DNA of 64,000 nt from Stutzerimonas stutzeri (GTDB lineage: Bacteria > Pseudomonadota > Gammaproteobacteria > Pseudomonadales > Pseudomonadaceae), in assembly GCF_024448935.1 (NCBI RefSeq), contig NZ_JAMOIE010000015.1, forward strand, positions 1 to 64,000, in the 5' to 3' direction. The position numbers and the translations under genes were made by a program. Shown here piece by piece: positions 17,351-28,043 of this stretch. Positions within the stretch are counted from its first letter, which is position 1; each line of letters begins with the position of its first letter. The notes below the pieces were generated by a model. It was not told where the DNA came from, searched no databases, and saw nothing but the letters and a program-made list of their open reading frames with translations.

Positions 17351-18499
17351 TCAGGAACGGTTCGCAGCAACGGGCGCCGTCACTGGCTCGGATTGCAGCT
17401 GGCGCACTGCGATGTAGCGCTCGCTTCGGCGTGTTCTATCCAATACCTGCCCGACCAGCTGGCCGCAGGCGGCATCGATATCCTCACCGCGAGTGGTACG
17501 CACCGTTACATTGTGCCCGGCTTTGCGCAGGATGTCCTGAAAACGACGAATTGCATTGTTGCTCGGCCGCTCATATCCGGAATGCGGGAAGGGGTTGAAG
17601 GGAATCAGGTTGATCTTGCAGGGAATTTTCGCCAGTAGGGCGGTCATCTGCTGTGCATGTTCAGGCTGATCGTTGACGCCCTGCAGCAACGTGTATTCGA
17701 TCGTTAGAACACGCTTTTCGCCCAGATTGGAAATGTAGCGCTGACAAGCCGCGAGCAGCATCTCCAAGGGGTATTTCTTGTTGATCGGGACCAACCGATC
17801 ACGCAATTCATCGTTCGGCGCGTGCAGTGACAGCGCCAGCGACACGTCGATGACCTTGGACAGCTCGTCGATCATCGGCACTACGCCTGATGTCGAAAGG
17901 GTCACCTTGCGCTTGGAGATACCGTATCCGAGGTCGTCCATCATGATTTGCATGGCGGCGACGACATTATCGAAGTTGAGCAAGGGCTCGCCCATGCCCA
18001 TCATGACGACGTTGGTGATGGCGCGGTCGACCTTCGCCGGTATCGAGCCGAACGACTTGTTGGCAATCCACACCTGACCGATCACTTCGGCAGCGGTGAG
18101 GTTGCTGTTGAAACCTTGCTTGCCCGTCGAGCAGAAACTGCAGTCCAGCGCGCAGCCAGCCTGGGAGGAAACGCAGAGCGTGCCCCGCCCACCCTGGGGA
18201 ATATAGACGGTCTCCACACAGCTACCCGAAGCCACCCGCACCACCCATTTGCGGGTGCCGTCGGTGGAAATGTCTTCGCTGACAATTTCGGGGCCGCGGA
18301 TCTCGGCAGAGGCCTTGAGCTTTTCGCGCAAGGCCTTGCCAATATTGCTCATGGCATCGAAGTCATCGACGCCAAAGTGGTGAATCCATTTCATGACCTG
18401 ACCGGCACGAAAGCGCTTCTCCCCTATTGAATCGAAGAAGCTTTCCAACTGAGGCTGGGTCAGGCCCAGCAGATTCACTTTACCGGTAGTCGAAGTCAT
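17351..18499 (-). CDS. rlmN: Dual rRNA/tRNA adenine-C2 methyltransferase RlmN
   Basis: 382 residues of a radical-SAM methyltransferase. The cluster motif is C-A-L-D-C-S-F-C-S (CxxxCxxC), with the SAM-binding GMGEPLLN and the methyl-carrying cysteine near the C-terminus ([10 protein letters not shown]). RlmN methylates A2503 of 23S rRNA and A37 of some tRNAs. It lies between ndk and pilF in the conserved run and needs an iron-sulfur cluster. Confidence 0.96.
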   Translation of the reverse strand: MTSTTGKVNLLGLTQPQLESFFDSIGEKRFRAGQVMKWIHHFGVDDFDAMSNIGKALREKLKASAEIRGPEIVSEDISTDGTRKWVVRVASGSCVETVYIPQGGRGTLCVSSQAGCALDCSFCSTGKQGFNSNLTAAEVIGQVWIANKSFGSIPAKVDRAITNVVMMGMGEPLLNFDNVVAAMQIMMDDLGYGISKRKVTLSTSGVVPMIDELSKVIDVSLALSLHAPNDELRDRLVPINKKYPLEMLLAACQRYISNLGEKRVLTIEYTLLQGVNDQPEHAQQMTALLAKIPCKINLIPFNPFPHSGYERPSNNAIRRFQDILRKAGHNVTVRTTRGEDIDAACGQLVGQVLDRTRRSERYIAVRQLQSEPVTAPVAANRS

Positions 18500-18519
18500 C
18501 TGGATTCACCTTCGCCTGA

Positions 18520-18951
18520 TCAGCGAATGCGGGCACACACTTCGGTGGCAGAGAAGAAGTAGGCGATTTCGCGAGCAGCGGACGCCTCGGAGTCGGAACC
18601 ATGAACAGCGTTCTCATCGATGGAGACGGCGAAATCGGCGCGGATAGTGCCAGGAGCTGCTTCCTTCGGGTTGGTAGCGCCCATCAGCTCACGGTTTTTG
18701 GCGATCGCGTCTTCACCTTCGAGCACCTGAACGATGACCGGACCAGAAACCATGAACGCGACCAGATCCCTGAAGAAGCCGCGCTCGCTGTGCTCGGCAT
18801 AGAAACCGCCCGCTTCACGCTCGGACAATTGGACCATCTTCGAAGCGACGACACGCAGACCAGCCTTCTCGAAACGAGCGGTGATTTCACCGATAACATT
18901 CTTGGCGACGGCGTCAGGCTTGATGATGGAGAAAGTGCGTTGCAGGGCCAT
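18520..18951 (-). CDS. ndk: Nucleoside diphosphate kinase
   Basis: 143 residues, full family length. The start [14 protein letters not shown] and the active-site histidine in NAVHGSDS (about residue 117) are present. It transfers phosphate between nucleoside di- and triphosphates. First gene of the ndk-to-der run on this strand; it is separated from iscX by about 235 bases holding repeats, so it probably has its own promoter there. Confidence 0.97.
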   Translation of the reverse strand: MALQRTFSIIKPDAVAKNVIGEITARFEKAGLRVVASKMVQLSEREAGGFYAEHSERGFFRDLVAFMVSGPVIVQVLEGEDAIAKNRELMGATNPKEAAPGTIRADFAVSIDENAVHGSDSEASAAREIAYFFSATEVCARIR

Positions 18952-19076
18952 TTGAAACTCCAGAAAACGATAGGTTAAAGCGAACGAGTAAACCCGCGAA
19001 TTATACGCGGGTCAGGTCGAAAAATATAAGGGCAGCCTGATGGGCCGGAAGCGCTGAAGGCTTAAAGGCCGGAAGA

Positions 19077-19104
19077 TCAAGCCTCAAGCCTCAAGCCTCA
19101 AGCC
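19077..19104. repeat. Tandem 7-bp repeat, four copies (TCAAGCC)
   Basis: Four perfect copies of TCAAGCC, which is the reverse complement of a rotation of the GCTTGAG repeat at 9681-9701. It lies between iscX and ndk, directly beside the palindromic element at 19107-19162. Confidence 0.88.
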
Positions 19105-19106
19105 TC

Positions 19107-19162
19107 GTAGGATGGGCTTCACCTTGCCGGTGTCGATGCTGGTGGGCTGAAGCCCACCCTAC
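19107..19162. repeat. REP-like palindromic element
   Basis: The ends GTAGGATGGGCTTCA and TGAAGCCCACCCTAC are 15-bp inverted repeats with one mismatch, about 26 bases apart; the right arm also contains the perfect palindrome GGTGGGCTGAAGCCCACC. This is the look of dispersed REP/REPIN elements in pseudomonads. It may also stop transcription downstream of iscX. Confidence 0.7.
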
Positions 19163-19186
19163 CCAAGGCTTGCACTTGCCACTACT

Positions 19187-19384
19187 CTAGATTTCTTCTA
19201 TCCAGGCCGCCTGTATGGCTTCCAGAACCTTTTCGCCGCCACGCGTCGGATCGTCAGAAAATTCCGGCAGCTCGACAACCCAACGATGCAGTTCGACGAA
19301 ATTCACGTAGCGGGGATCCACGTCAGGCTTGCGCTCAGCCAGCTCGATCGCGATATCCAATACGTCAGACCATTTAAGCGCCAT
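19187..19384 (-). CDS. iscX: Fe-S assembly accessory protein IscX
   Basis: 65 residues, the usual size. It begins MALKWSDVLDIAIELAERKPDVDP and contains the conserved FVELHRWV and AIQAAWIEE motifs. IscX binds IscS and modulates the rate of cluster assembly. Last gene of the isc operon, 13 bases after fdx. Confidence 0.95.
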   Translation of the reverse strand: MALKWSDVLDIAIELAERKPDVDPRYVNFVELHRWVVELPEFSDDPTRGGEKVLEAIQAAWIEEI

Positions 19385-19397
19385 GACTCACCTCGCC

Positions 19398-19736
19398 TTA
19401 ATGACCTTCGGACACTTGATTGATGGTGTATTTCGGAATCTCGACTACCAAGTCCATATCCGCGACAGCAGCCTGACAGGACAGCCTGGAGGTAGGTTCG
19501 AGCCCCCACGCCTTGTCCAACATGTCATCTTCCAGCTCGTCGGAGGCTTCCAGAGAAGCAAAGCCCTCACGGATCACCACATGGCAGGTCGTGCAGGCAC
19601 AGGATTTTTCACAGGCATGCTCGATATCAATGCCATTTCGCAGCGCAGCGTCGAGCACCGTCTCACCGGGCTGAGCATCCACTACCGCCCCCTCCGGACA
19701 ATGCTCGGCATGGGGCAGGAAAACAATCTGCGGCAT
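19398..19736 (-). CDS. fdx: [2Fe-2S] ferredoxin Fdx of the Isc system
   Basis: 112 residues from the ATG at 19736 (PQIVFLPHAEHCPEGA), chosen because it matches the family start; a TTG nine bases upstream would overlap the hscA stop. The four cluster ligands are in ACEKSCACTTC and LSCQ. It donates electrons during cluster assembly on IscU. Located between hscA and iscX. Confidence 0.95.
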   Translation of the reverse strand: MPQIVFLPHAEHCPEGAVVDAQPGETVLDAALRNGIDIEHACEKSCACTTCHVVIREGFASLEASDELEDDMLDKAWGLEPTSRLSCQAAVADMDLVVEIPKYTINQVSEGH

Positions 19737-19741
19737 CTGGT

Positions 19742-21604
19742 TCAATCCTCGATATCGTTAAGCCGCCGTCCGGCCAACGCGGCCTTGACGGTGGAATCTA
19801 GTCGGCGTGCTGCAAAGGCATCGGTAATCTGGCTAAGACGCTTGACCTGGCGTTCGATGGCTAGGCCATCCTGACTATCAAGAAGCCCACGCAATTTCTG
19901 CATCTGCGACTCGATCGCCGCTCGCTCGTCATCATCCAGCAAACGCTCGCCATCAACTGCCAATGCCCCCTCAACCGCCTCAAGCAATCGCTGCGCATCG
20001 ACCAACTGCTCACGAAGCGCTCGGGCCGTTTTGTCTTCACTGGCCTTATGAAACGAATCTTCCAACATGCGAGCAATCTCGCCATCGGTCAGCCCATAGG
20101 ACGGCCTCACCTGGATACTCGACTCGACGCCGGACGCCAGCTCACGCGCCGAAACACTGAGCAGCCCGTCCGCATCGACCTGGAAGGTGACACGGATCTT
20201 CGCCGCCCCGGCCACCATTGGCGGGATGCCCCGCAGCTCGAAGCGAGCCAGAGACCGGCAATCGGCAATGAGCTCACGCTCACCCTGCAGCACATGGATC
20301 ATCATGGCCGTTTGGCCGTCTTTGTACGTGGTGAACTCCTGGGCTCGGGCGACCGGAATGGTGGTATTGCGCGGAATGATCTTTTCCATCAGACCGCCCA
20401 TTGTTTCCAGCCCGAGCGACAGAGGAATCACATCCAGCAGCAACAGCTCCTCGCCATCGCGATTGTTGCCGGCCAGCGTCTCGGCCTGAATTGCTGCGCC
20501 AATGGCGACCACCTGATCGGGATCGATGTCGGTCAGCGGATCCCGACCAAACAGTTCTCCAACCCGCTCACGAACCCGCGGTACACGAGTGGAACCGCCG
20601 ACCATGACCACCGCATGGACCTCTTCCAGCTCTACAGACGAATCACGCAGCGCGCGCCGGCACGACTTGAGACTGCGAGCGATCATCGGATCGATGAGTT
20701 CGTTGAACATGGCACGCGTCAGAACGCCCTGCCAACCGGCGTAGCGTACTTCGACAGCTTCGGCTTCACTGAGCTGCTCCTTGGCATCACAGGCAATTTT
20801 CAGCACTTCACGCTGGGTGCCCGGATCGAGATCCTGTGAGGCACCGGCCTTAGCCAGAATCCAGCCGGCGACCGCATGATCGAAGTCATCCCCACCCAGC
20901 GCGGTATCGCCACCGGTAGCCAGCACCTCGAACACACCCCGGGTCAGACGCAGGATGGAAATATCGAAGGTGCCGCCCCCCAGGTCATAAATCGCCACGA
21001 CCCCTTCAGCTTCGCGGTCCAGACCATAGGCAACGGCGGCGGCGGTAGGCTCGTTGAGCAGGCGCAGCACGTTGAGATTAGCGAGACGTGCAGCATCCTT
21101 GGTCGCCTGACGTTGCGCATCATCGAAATATGCCGGCACCGTGATCACCGCACCGACCAGCTCGCCCCCCAAGACTGCCTCCGCACGTTCACGCAACGTG
21201 CGAAGAATCTCCGCCGAGACCTCTACCGGGCTTTTCGCGCCCTGCACCGTCTCGATGAAGGGCATCTGTGACTGCCCCTCACTGAATCGATACGGCAGCT
21301 GCACACCCAGTTGCTTCACATCACCAATACCGCGCCCCATCAAACGCTTGACGGACAAAATGGTATTCAACGGATCGCTGGCCGCAGCAGCTTTCGCCGC
21401 CCGCCCCACCTCAACCTGATCGCTGTGATAACGTACCGCGGACGGCAGAATCACCTCGCCATCGGCATCGGCCAACGGTGCGGTTGAGCCACTACGCAGG
21501 GCTGCAACGAGTGAATTGGTAGTGCCCAGATCTATGCCAACCGCCAGGCGACGCTGGTGAGGTTGCGGGCTTTGTCCGGGTTCAGCTATCTGAAGTAAGG
21601 CCAT
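19742..21604 (-). CDS. hscA: Fe-S cluster chaperone HscA (Hsp70)
   Basis: 620 residues, a specialised Hsp70. The ATPase domain starts with [12 protein letters not shown] and includes [20 protein letters not shown] and [13 protein letters not shown]; the substrate domain has the [10 protein letters not shown] stretch and a helical lid. HscA binds the LPPVK motif of IscU (present in the iscU gene here) and, with HscB, drives cluster release using ATP. Order hscB-hscA-fdx-iscX is standard. Confidence 0.97.
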   Translation of the reverse strand: MALLQIAEPGQSPQPHQRRLAVGIDLGTTNSLVAALRSGSTAPLADADGEVILPSAVRYHSDQVEVGRAAKAAAASDPLNTILSVKRLMGRGIGDVKQLGVQLPYRFSEGQSQMPFIETVQGAKSPVEVSAEILRTLRERAEAVLGGELVGAVITVPAYFDDAQRQATKDAARLANLNVLRLLNEPTAAAVAYGLDREAEGVVAIYDLGGGTFDISILRLTRGVFEVLATGGDTALGGDDFDHAVAGWILAKAGASQDLDPGTQREVLKIACDAKEQLSEAEAVEVRYAGWQGVLTRAMFNELIDPMIARSLKSCRRALRDSSVELEEVHAVVMVGGSTRVPRVRERVGELFGRDPLTDIDPDQVVAIGAAIQAETLAGNNRDGEELLLLDVIPLSLGLETMGGLMEKIIPRNTTIPVARAQEFTTYKDGQTAMMIHVLQGERELIADCRSLARFELRGIPPMVAGAAKIRVTFQVDADGLLSVSARELASGVESSIQVRPSYGLTDGEIARMLEDSFHKASEDKTARALREQLVDAQRLLEAVEGALAVDGERLLDDDERAAIESQMQKLRGLLDSQDGLAIERQVKRLSQITDAFAARRLDSTVKAALAGRRLNDIED

Positions 21605-21645
21605 GTCTGTCTGATATCGGGCGCAGCGTCTGGCGCTACGCGGGG

Positions 21646-22167
21646 TTAATCGTCGAGGCGCTCTTCTAACTGGCGCACTTCCTGAGACAGCTTGTCGAGG
21701 AATTGCATGCGGCGCACCAGCCGTTCCGCCTCCTCACGCTGCGACTCATCCCGCCAGATACCGGCGAAAGAATCATTGAGATTTTGCTGAGCCACTTTGA
21801 GGCGAGCCTTGAAGGTAGCTATGCCTGCGATATCCGCATCGCTTTGCAGCTCCTCGAGCTCTTCGCGCCACTGCATCTGCTGCATAAGGAAAGCAGGATC
21901 CTGAACGGTCGCCTCCAGTGGCACCTCGCGACCCTCGAGCATCAGCAGGTAGCGAGCCCGACGCGACGGGCTTTTCAGGGTCTGATAGGCCTCGTTCAGA
22001 TTCGTCGAGCGCTCGATCGCGTAACGCTGCTCGGTCTCACCAGCGTCAACAAAGCGGTCAGGATGAACCTTACGCGCCAGCTCGCGGTAACGAGACGACA
22101 GCATCTCCGGATCGATATCGAATGTCGGCTGCAGCTCGAACAGCGCGTAGTGGCAGGGAGTTCCCAC
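21646..22167 (-). CDS. hscB: Fe-S cluster co-chaperone HscB (J-protein)
   Basis: 173 residues from a GTG at 22167, which has GAGGAG five bases upstream; the longer frame runs back into iscA. The J domain ([23 protein letters not shown], then VHPDRF with the HPD motif) is followed by a C-terminal three-helix IscU-binding domain. It stimulates HscA ATPase and delivers IscU. Eight bases after iscA. Confidence 0.94.
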   Translation of the reverse strand: MGTPCHYALFELQPTFDIDPEMLSSRYRELARKVHPDRFVDAGETEQRYAIERSTNLNEAYQTLKSPSRRARYLLMLEGREVPLEATVQDPAFLMQQMQWREELEELQSDADIAGIATFKARLKVAQQNLNDSFAGIWRDESQREEAERLVRRMQFLDKLSQEVRQLEERLDD

Positions 22168-22175
22168 AGTGCTCC

Positions 22176-22499
22176 TCAGATATTGAAGCTTTCGCCGCAG
22201 CCGCATTCGCCACGCACGTTAGGGTTGTTGAACCTGAAGCCCTCGTTCAGCCCCTCGCGGACAAAGTCGAGCTCCGTCCCGTTGAGGTACACGAGGCTCT
22301 TCGGATCGATGATCACCTTCACGCCATGGCTGTCGAAGACCGAGTCCTCTGCGGCTGCTTCGTCGACGAACTCAAGCACGTAAGCCAGGCCGGAACAGCC
22401 GGTGGTCCGTACGCCCAACCGGACCCCAAGCCCCTTGCCGCGCCCTTCCAAAGAACGGCGCACGTGATCGGCAGCGGCGGTTGTCATGCTGATAGCCAT
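22176..22499 (-). CDS. iscA: A-type Fe-S carrier IscA
   Basis: 107 residues starting [15 protein letters not shown] at 22499. The three metal-binding cysteines are present (TTGCSGLAY and GECGCGESF). IscA carries iron-sulfur clusters from IscU to target proteins. Ten bases after iscU within the isc operon. Confidence 0.95.
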   Translation of the reverse strand: MAISMTTAAADHVRRSLEGRGKGLGVRLGVRTTGCSGLAYVLEFVDEAAAEDSVFDSHGVKVIIDPKSLVYLNGTELDFVREGLNEGFRFNNPNVRGECGCGESFNI

Positions 22500-22509
22500 C
22501 GATACCCCC

Positions 22510-22902
22510 TTAGGCCTGCGGCAACCCTTTTTTCTCACGGTAATCGCGAACGGCCGCCTTGATGGCGTCTTCTGCCAGTACCGAGCAATGTATTTTGACC
22601 GGCGGCAGCGCCAGCTCTTCAGCGAGCTGGGTGTTCTTGATGGTTTCGGCCTCTTCCAGTGTCTTGCCCTTCATCCACTCGGTGGCGAGGGAGCTGGAAG
22701 CGATGGCCGAACCGCAACCATAGGTCTTGAATTTGGCGTCTTCGATCACGCCCTGCTCGTTGACCTTGATCTGCAGGCGCATCACATCGCCACACGCCGG
22801 GGCACCGACCATGCCGGTGCCGATGGTAGGATCCTCAGCGTCGAACTTGCCGACGTTGCGGGGATTTTCGTAATGGTCAATGACTTTAGTACTGTATGCC
22901 AT
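22510..22902 (-). CDS. iscU: Fe-S cluster scaffold IscU
   Basis: 130 residues. It begins [17 protein letters not shown] and has the three scaffold cysteines ([31 protein letters not shown]) and the HscA-binding motif LPPVK. Clusters are built here using sulfur from IscS. Forty-seven bases after iscS. Confidence 0.97.
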   Translation of the reverse strand: MAYSTKVIDHYENPRNVGKFDAEDPTIGTGMVGAPACGDVMRLQIKVNEQGVIEDAKFKTYGCGSAIASSSLATEWMKGKTLEEAETIKNTQLAEELALPPVKIHCSVLAEDAIKAAVRDYREKKGLPQA

Positions 22903-22949
22903 GGTGCAATCCTCATTGAATCAGGCTATGCGGAACTCGACGGTTCGAA

Positions 22950-24164
22950 TCAGTGGGCTGCCCACTCGACCTGCGAAATATCGACGCCATCCTTGAACAT
23001 GTCCCACAAGGGTGAAAGCTCACGCAATTTCGTTACCGCCTCGCTGACTTTCTGCGCGGCGTAATCGACTTCCTCTTCGGTGGTGAAGCGGCCGAAAGTG
23101 AAACGGATCGAGCTGTGTGCCAGTTCGTCATTGCGACCCAGTGCGCGGAGTACATAAGACGGCTCCAGCGAAGCAGAGGTACAGGCCGAACCAGAGGAAA
23201 CCGCCAGATCCTTGAGCGCCATGATCAGCGACTCGCCTTCGACATAGTTGAAACTCAAGTTCAGGTTGTGCGGCACCCGTGCAGTCATACTGCCATTTAC
23301 GTACAGCTCTTCCAGGTGCTCGAGCTGCTTGTAGAAACGGTCACGCAGTCGGGTGATGCGCTCGTTCTCTGCCGCCATTTCTTCCCTGGCGATACGGAAG
23401 GCTTCACCCATGCCCACCGACTGATGCGGCGCGAGGGTACCCGAGCGCATGCCGCGCTCATGCCCACCGCCATGCATCTGCGCTTCCAGACGTACACGCG
23501 GCTTGCGCCGTACATACAGCGCACCGACACCCTTGGGGCCGTAGGTCTTGTGAGCAGAGAAGGACATCAGATCGACCTTCATCTTCTCCAGATCGATCTC
23601 CACCTTCCCTGTCGACTGGGCGGCATCGACGTGGAACAGAACACCACGCGAGCGAGTGAGTTCGCCGATGGCGGCAATATCATTGATCGTCCCGATCTCG
23701 TTGTTCACGTGCATGATGGACACCAGCGCGGTGTCGTCGCGCAGCGCTGCCTCGACCATTGACGGCGTGATCACGCCGTCTTCGCCTGGCTCGATGTAGG
23801 TTACTTCGAACCCTTCACGTTCGAGCTGGCGAGTCGTATCAAGGACGGCCTTGTGCTCGATCTTGCTGGTTACGATGTGCTTGCCCTTGGATGCATAGAA
23901 ATGTGCTGCACCCTTGATCGCCAGGTTATCCGACTCGGTCGCGCCGGAGGTCCAGACGATTTCGCGAGGATCGGCATTGACCAACTCGGCGACCTGACGG
24001 CGTGCATTCTCGACCGCCTCTTCGGCTTTCCAGCCAAAGGCGTGAGAGCGCGAAGCCGGATTACCAAAGTTGCCGTCGGCAGTCAGGCATTCGACCATCT
24101 TCTCGGCGACGCGAGGGTCGACCGGCGTGGTAGCGGAGTAATCCAGGTAAATCGGCAATTTCAT
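22950..24164 (-). CDS. iscS: Cysteine desulfurase IscS
   Basis: 404 residues. The PLP lysine is in [12 protein letters not shown] and the sulfur-carrying cysteine in [21 protein letters not shown] (about residue 328). The start [19 protein letters not shown] and the full family length are present. IscS takes sulfur from cysteine for cluster assembly and tRNA thiolation. The cysteine biosynthesis gene cysE lies just upstream of iscR on the same strand. Confidence 0.97.
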   Translation of the reverse strand: MKLPIYLDYSATTPVDPRVAEKMVECLTADGNFGNPASRSHAFGWKAEEAVENARRQVAELVNADPREIVWTSGATESDNLAIKGAAHFYASKGKHIVTSKIEHKAVLDTTRQLEREGFEVTYIEPGEDGVITPSMVEAALRDDTALVSIMHVNNEIGTINDIAAIGELTRSRGVLFHVDAAQSTGKVEIDLEKMKVDLMSFSAHKTYGPKGVGALYVRRKPRVRLEAQMHGGGHERGMRSGTLAPHQSVGMGEAFRIAREEMAAENERITRLRDRFYKQLEHLEELYVNGSMTARVPHNLNLSFNYVEGESLIMALKDLAVSSGSACTSASLEPSYVLRALGRNDELAHSSIRFTFGRFTTEEEVDYAAQKVSEAVTKLRELSPLWDMFKDGVDISQVEWAAH

Positions 24165-24194
24165 CAGGTATCTCCTATCAGGCTGTCGTCCTGC

Positions 24195-24686
24195 TCATTC
24201 GACGGCGGACGTTTCAATCTTATCCAGTTGCGGAGTCTGGCCATTGGCGCGGCGCATGTCTTGACGCAGAGCCACTTCCTGCACCTCGCGGCGCATCACC
24301 AGATCCGCCAGACTGATACCAGTCAAAAACTCATGGATCTGCTGACTCAAGTCGCACCAGAGATGGTGGGTCAGACAGGTGTCTCCCGAATGACAGTCAC
24401 CCAGCCCCTGGCAGCGCGTTGCATCTACCGACTCGTTGACCGCATCGATGACCTGCGCGACCTGAATGCCCGCCATTTCACGCGAGAGCTGATAGCCGCC
24501 ACCTGGCCCGCGAACACTGGTCACCAGGCTGCCACGACGGAGCTTGGCAAACAGCTGCTCGAGATAGGAAAGCGAGATGCCTTGCCGCTCGGAAATATCC
24601 GCAAGGGAGACCGGCCCGTGTTGCGCATGCAGCGCAAGGTCGAGCATCGCAGTGACAGCGTAACGGCCTTTGGTAGTCAATCGCAT
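24195..24686 (-). CDS. iscR: Fe-S sensing transcription regulator IscR
   Basis: 163 residues, an Rrf2-family winged helix protein. It begins [20 protein letters not shown]; the helix-turn-helix is near residues 25-50 ([20 protein letters not shown]). The [2Fe-2S] ligands are visible as C-x5-C-x5-C in [13 protein letters not shown], with the nearby His. Holo-IscR represses the isc operon; a matching operator lies 40-64 bases upstream. Confidence 0.96.
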   Translation of the reverse strand: MRLTTKGRYAVTAMLDLALHAQHGPVSLADISERQGISLSYLEQLFAKLRRGSLVTSVRGPGGGYQLSREMAGIQVAQVIDAVNESVDATRCQGLGDCHSGDTCLTHHLWCDLSQQIHEFLTGISLADLVMRREVQEVALRQDMRRANGQTPQLDKIETSAVE

Positions 24687-24725
24687 CGGTTTGCACCAAG
24701 CATCATGGTTTGAGGCAAGTATGCA

Positions 24726-24750
24726 ATACCCGACTATTTAGATCAACTAT
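24726..24750 (-). promoter_or_regulatory. Type 1 IscR operator of the isc promoter
   Basis: On the minus strand these 25 bases begin ATAGTTGA and end TAGTCGGGTAT. They match about 22 of 25 positions of the enterobacterial type 1 IscR consensus (ATASYYGACTRWWWYAGTCRRSTAT), with the deviations clustered in the middle. The site lies just upstream of iscR, as expected for autorepression. Confidence 0.8.
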
Positions 24751-24869
24751 AAGCCCCATTAAATCACTCGGACTTTGGCCGTATCAGGTTGATCGCTACG
24801 GGGCGAGACTCCACTGACAGGCACGCAGACAGGAATTCATCGTAACAGCTCGCCCGCGCTACCGCACTT

Positions 24870-25646
24870 TCAGGAGCGGGGCGCTTCCCCAGCCCGCTTG
24901 ACCTCAGCGAAATCCTCCTCACGCAGCTCGGGCATCTGCTTTGCGCAATAATCGCTGCCAAGCGCGGTCAACGCCTTACACATACCGTCCATGCGCTCCT
25001 CGACCGCCTGGACATGATCGAGTAACTGGCCGATAGCCCGCGCTACCGGATCAGGCATGTCCTCGGTCACACCGTATGCATCGAAGCCGATCTTCTCTGC
25101 GATCGCCTTGCGCTTGGCCTCTTGCTCGTCATCGGACTTGGCAATAATCCGACCCGGAATACCGACCGCGGTAGCACCGGCCGGAACCGCACGAGTCACT
25201 ACCGCATTTGACCCGATCTTGGCGCCTGCACCCACCGTAAACGGGCCAAGTATTTTCGCCCCCGCCCCAACGATTACCCCATCCTCGAGGGTTGGGTGAC
25301 GTTTGCCCTTGCTCCAACTTGTACCGCCCAAGGTCACTCCATGGTAGAGCGTCACGTCATCGCCGATCTGCGCCGTCTCACCGATGACGATGCCCATCCC
25401 GTGATCGATAAAGAAACGGCGTCCTATCTGCGCGCCCGGATGGATCTCGATGCCCGTCAGCCAACGCGCCAGATTCGAATTCATCCGTGCCAGCCATTTG
25501 CAGTGATTCACCCAAAGCCAGTGAGACACCCGATGGAACCAGACAGCGTGCAGCCCCGGATAACAGGTGATGACCTCGAATGTGTTACGCGCTGCCGGAT
25601 CGCGGTGGAAAACGCTCTGGATATCTTCGCGCATGCCTTCGAACAT
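24870..25646 (-). CDS. cysE: Serine O-acetyltransferase CysE
   Basis: 258 residues from the ATG at 25646; it shares one base with the stop of trmJ (TGATG) and has GGAG ten bases upstream. The N-terminal helical region ([20 protein letters not shown]) is followed by a left-handed beta-helix of hexapeptide repeats ([23 protein letters not shown] and following) with the catalytic His in DHG. It acetylates serine with acetyl-CoA, the first committed step of cysteine synthesis. The placing beside isc links cysteine supply to IscS. The C-terminal tail is longer than in the shortest family members. Confidence 0.95.
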   Translation of the reverse strand: MFEGMREDIQSVFHRDPAARNTFEVITCYPGLHAVWFHRVSHWLWVNHCKWLARMNSNLARWLTGIEIHPGAQIGRRFFIDHGMGIVIGETAQIGDDVTLYHGVTLGGTSWSKGKRHPTLEDGVIVGAGAKILGPFTVGAGAKIGSNAVVTRAVPAGATAVGIPGRIIAKSDDEQEAKRKAIAEKIGFDAYGVTEDMPDPVARAIGQLLDHVQAVEERMDGMCKALTALGSDYCAKQMPELREEDFAEVKRAGEAPRS

Positions 25647-26422
25647 CAATCATTTCTCCGTTTGTGGGGTTCGCCGCGGACGGCCTTCTGGGTTTCGGTG
25701 AGGATTCCGCGCAGAATATTCATCTCCAGCTTGCTTATACCACTACGGCCGTAAAGCCTGCGCAGGCGGGGCATGAGATGCCGGGGTTTCCGGGAGTCGA
25801 GGAAGCCGATTTCGACCAGGGTCCGCTCGAGATGACCGTAATAAAGCTCGAGCTCATCAGCCGTAACCGGCTGGGTGTCAAGCATCGAGGTTGTTTCGAG
25901 CTTCTCCTGCTTGGTTGGCTGATCGTTCGCCACCAGCCAGGCCATGCGCACTTCATAAGCGAGCACCTGCACCGCAGCGGCCAGGTTCAACGAACTGAAG
26001 TCAGGATCTGACGGGATATGCACATGGTACTGGCAACGCTGAAGCTCTTCATTGGTAAGCCCGGCGTATTCCCGCCCAAACACCAACGCAACCTCACCGC
26101 CCCGCTCGACCTGCTCAAGACAGACCGCGCCGGTTTCGCGCGGATCCAGCAGCGGCCAAGGTATGCGGCGATCGCGCGCACTGGTGCCGAACACGAGGTT
26201 GCAGCCCACCAATGCCTCCTCGAGCGTCGCAACGATCTCCGCGGAGTCGAGAATATCGGTTGCACCCGAGGCCCGAGCGACTGCGTTCGGGCTCGGAAAA
26301 TCCTCCGGATCCACCAGCACCAAGCGGGACAAGCCCATATTCTTCATGGCACGGGCCGCACCCCCGATATTCCCGGCGTGACTGGTATTGACCAACACCA
26401 CGCGAATGCTCTGTAGCGACAC
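25646..26422 (-). CDS. trmJ: tRNA (cytidine/uridine-2'-O-)-methyltransferase TrmJ
   Basis: 258 residues from a GTG at 26422 ([20 protein letters not shown]); the frame is open much further upstream, but there it lies antisense to suhB. SPOUT-family motifs are clear: [32 protein letters not shown] and [22 protein letters not shown]. TrmJ methylates position 32 of several tRNAs. It is divergent from suhB and coupled to cysE, a familiar order in Pseudomonas. Confidence 0.95.
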   Translation of the reverse strand: MSLQSIRVVLVNTSHAGNIGGAARAMKNMGLSRLVLVDPEDFPSPNAVARASGATDILDSAEIVATLEEALVGCNLVFGTSARDRRIPWPLLDPRETGAVCLEQVERGGEVALVFGREYAGLTNEELQRCQYHVHIPSDPDFSSLNLAAAVQVLAYEVRMAWLVANDQPTKQEKLETTSMLDTQPVTADELELYYGHLERTLVEIGFLDSRKPRHLMPRLRRLYGRSGISKLEMNILRGILTETQKAVRGEPHKRRND

Positions 26423-26575
26423 GGTTTTTTCTTCTATCAGAAAGCAGACCGAAAGCTTACAGGAAGGATCCGCAGCTTCGCCATTAACCATCTGAACGAG
26501 CCGTTGCCGAGCAACATGCCGCATAGGTTTCTGATAGAATTGCCGGCTTTCTTTAAACGACCAGGTATTTGATCG

Positions 26576-27391
26576 ATGCAGCCCATGCTGAATATCGCGC
26601 TGCGCGCCGCCCGTAGCGCTGGCGAAATGATTATTCGTTCCACCGAGCGCCTGGACGTGATCTCGGTTAGCGAAAAGGACGCGCGCGATTACGTCTCGGA
26701 AGTCGACCGCACAGCCGAACAACTGATCGTTGCCGCGCTGCGCAAAGCCTATCCAAATCATGGAATCCTTGGCGAGGAAGGCGGGCAGCTGGAAGGCAGC
26801 GGGGACGGCAAAGATTATCTCTGGGTGATCGACCCGCTGGACGGCACCACCAACTTCCTGCGCGGCGTACCTCACTACGCAGTCAGCATCGCTTGCAAAT
26901 ACCGTGGCCGCCTCGAACACGCCGTGGTGATCGATCCGGTTCGCCAGGAAGAATTCACCGCCAGCCGCGGTCGTGGCGCCGCACTCAACGGGCGTCGCCT
27001 GCGTGTCAGCGCGCGGAAAAGTCTGCAGGGCGCACTCCTTGGCACTGGATTCCCGTTCCGCGACAGCCAGCTGGATAACCTCGATAGCTATCTCAACATG
27101 TTCCGAAGCCTGGTTGGCCAAACCGCAGGGCTTCGCCGCGCCGGCGCGGCCAGTCTTGACCTGGCCTACGTCGCAGCCGGTCGCTATGACGCGTTCTGGG
27201 AGTTCGGCCTGTCCGAATGGGACATGGCCGCGGGCGCGCTATTGATTCAAGAAGCTGGCGGCTTGGTCAGTGATTTCAGCGGCAGCCATGAATATCTGCA
27301 CAAAGGCCAGATCGTCGCGGGCAATACCAAATGCTTCAAAGCGGTGCTTACCGCCATCCAGCCTCATCTGACTGCAGCACTGAAACGGTAA
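26576..27391 (+). CDS. suhB: Inositol-1-monophosphatase SuhB
   Basis: 271 residues. Metal-binding motifs are visible: GEEGG near residue 68, WVIDPLDGTTNFLRG near residues 84-98 and WDMAAGALLIQEAGG near residues 219-233. SuhB dephosphorylates inositol phosphate and in E. coli also joins the rRNA antitermination complex. It is divergent from trmJ and followed by a strong terminator. Confidence 0.96.
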   Translation: MQPMLNIALRAARSAGEMIIRSTERLDVISVSEKDARDYVSEVDRTAEQLIVAALRKAYPNHGILGEEGGQLEGSGDGKDYLWVIDPLDGTTNFLRGVPHYAVSIACKYRGRLEHAVVIDPVRQEEFTASRGRGAALNGRRLRVSARKSLQGALLGTGFPFRDSQLDNLDSYLNMFRSLVGQTAGLRRAGAASLDLAYVAAGRYDAFWEFGLSEWDMAAGALLIQEAGGLVSDFSGSHEYLHKGQIVAGNTKCFKAVLTAIQPHLTAALKR

Positions 27392-27402
27392 CCACAAGCC
27401 TT

Positions 27403-27430
27403 AAAAAAACGCCTTCTGGGCGTTTTTTTT
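27403..27430. terminator. Bidirectional intrinsic terminator
   Basis: AAAAAACGCC and GGCGTTTTTT pair around a TTCTG loop, giving T-tracts on both strands. It lies between the convergent suhB and glycine-zipper genes and can serve both. Confidence 0.92.
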
Positions 27431-27436
27431 ATCCGC

Positions 27437-27970
27437 TCACTGCTGCGTCAGCACCAGTTGCCCATCCTGGACCGGTATTCTCGGACCCGGGTCGCGATCC
27501 ATCCGAACCTGCCCAGACTTGCCATCGAGATCATACTCCACCTCGTAACCGACGATTTTTTCATGGCTATCGGTGACCGTACTGCAGCGCGTTTCCGTTG
27601 TGCTGTAGGTATCATTCGCCTGCATGCGGCCCTGTACCTGATTGCCAGCGTAACCACCGCCCACGGCTCCGGCGACCGCGGCAATCTTCTTGCCACTGCC
27701 GCCACCAACCTGGTTACCGAGCAGCCCACCGACGACCGCACCCATGGCCGTGCCAGCAATACGATTGCTGTCCTGCACGGGCCTCTGGCGCGTGACCGTC
27801 ACCTCCTTGCATACCTCACGAGGCGTCTGGATGGTCTCCTTGACCGGGCTCACGGCCAGCACGCTGGCAAACTCAGGCCCCCGATCGACCAAGGTGTAGG
27901 TGGCAAAGGCAGCCCCTGCGCTCACCACAACCACCCCCAGAACAGCACCCACCAGCATCGACTTGCTCAT
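27437..27970 (-). CDS. Glycine-zipper 2TM envelope protein
   Basis: 177 residues from the ATG at 27970, preceded by GAAGGA. An N-terminal hydrophobic segment (MLVGAVLGVVVVSAGAAFATY) acts as a signal anchor. Residues about 72-108 are a glycine zipper (IAGTAMGAVVGGLLGNQVGG then IAAVAGAVGGGYAGNQVQG), as in SlyB/PcpF-like proteins. Cysteines before and after the zipper could form a disulfide. The C-terminal part (YEVEYDLDGKSGQVRMDRDPG) matches the usual tail of the family. Such proteins sit in the cell envelope; the specific role is unknown. It is downstream of secF on the same strand. Confidence 0.85.
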   Translation of the reverse strand: MSKSMLVGAVLGVVVVSAGAAFATYTLVDRGPEFASVLAVSPVKETIQTPREVCKEVTVTRQRPVQDSNRIAGTAMGAVVGGLLGNQVGGGSGKKIAAVAGAVGGGYAGNQVQGRMQANDTYSTTETRCSTVTDSHEKIVGYEVEYDLDGKSGQVRMDRDPGPRIPVQDGQLVLTQQ

Positions 27971-28043
27971 TGCGTCTTCCTTCTTCTGACGGGCGAGGCC
28001 CGCGGCGACGCGTTGGACCTGCCGGGCCGCGAGAAGTTCAATA

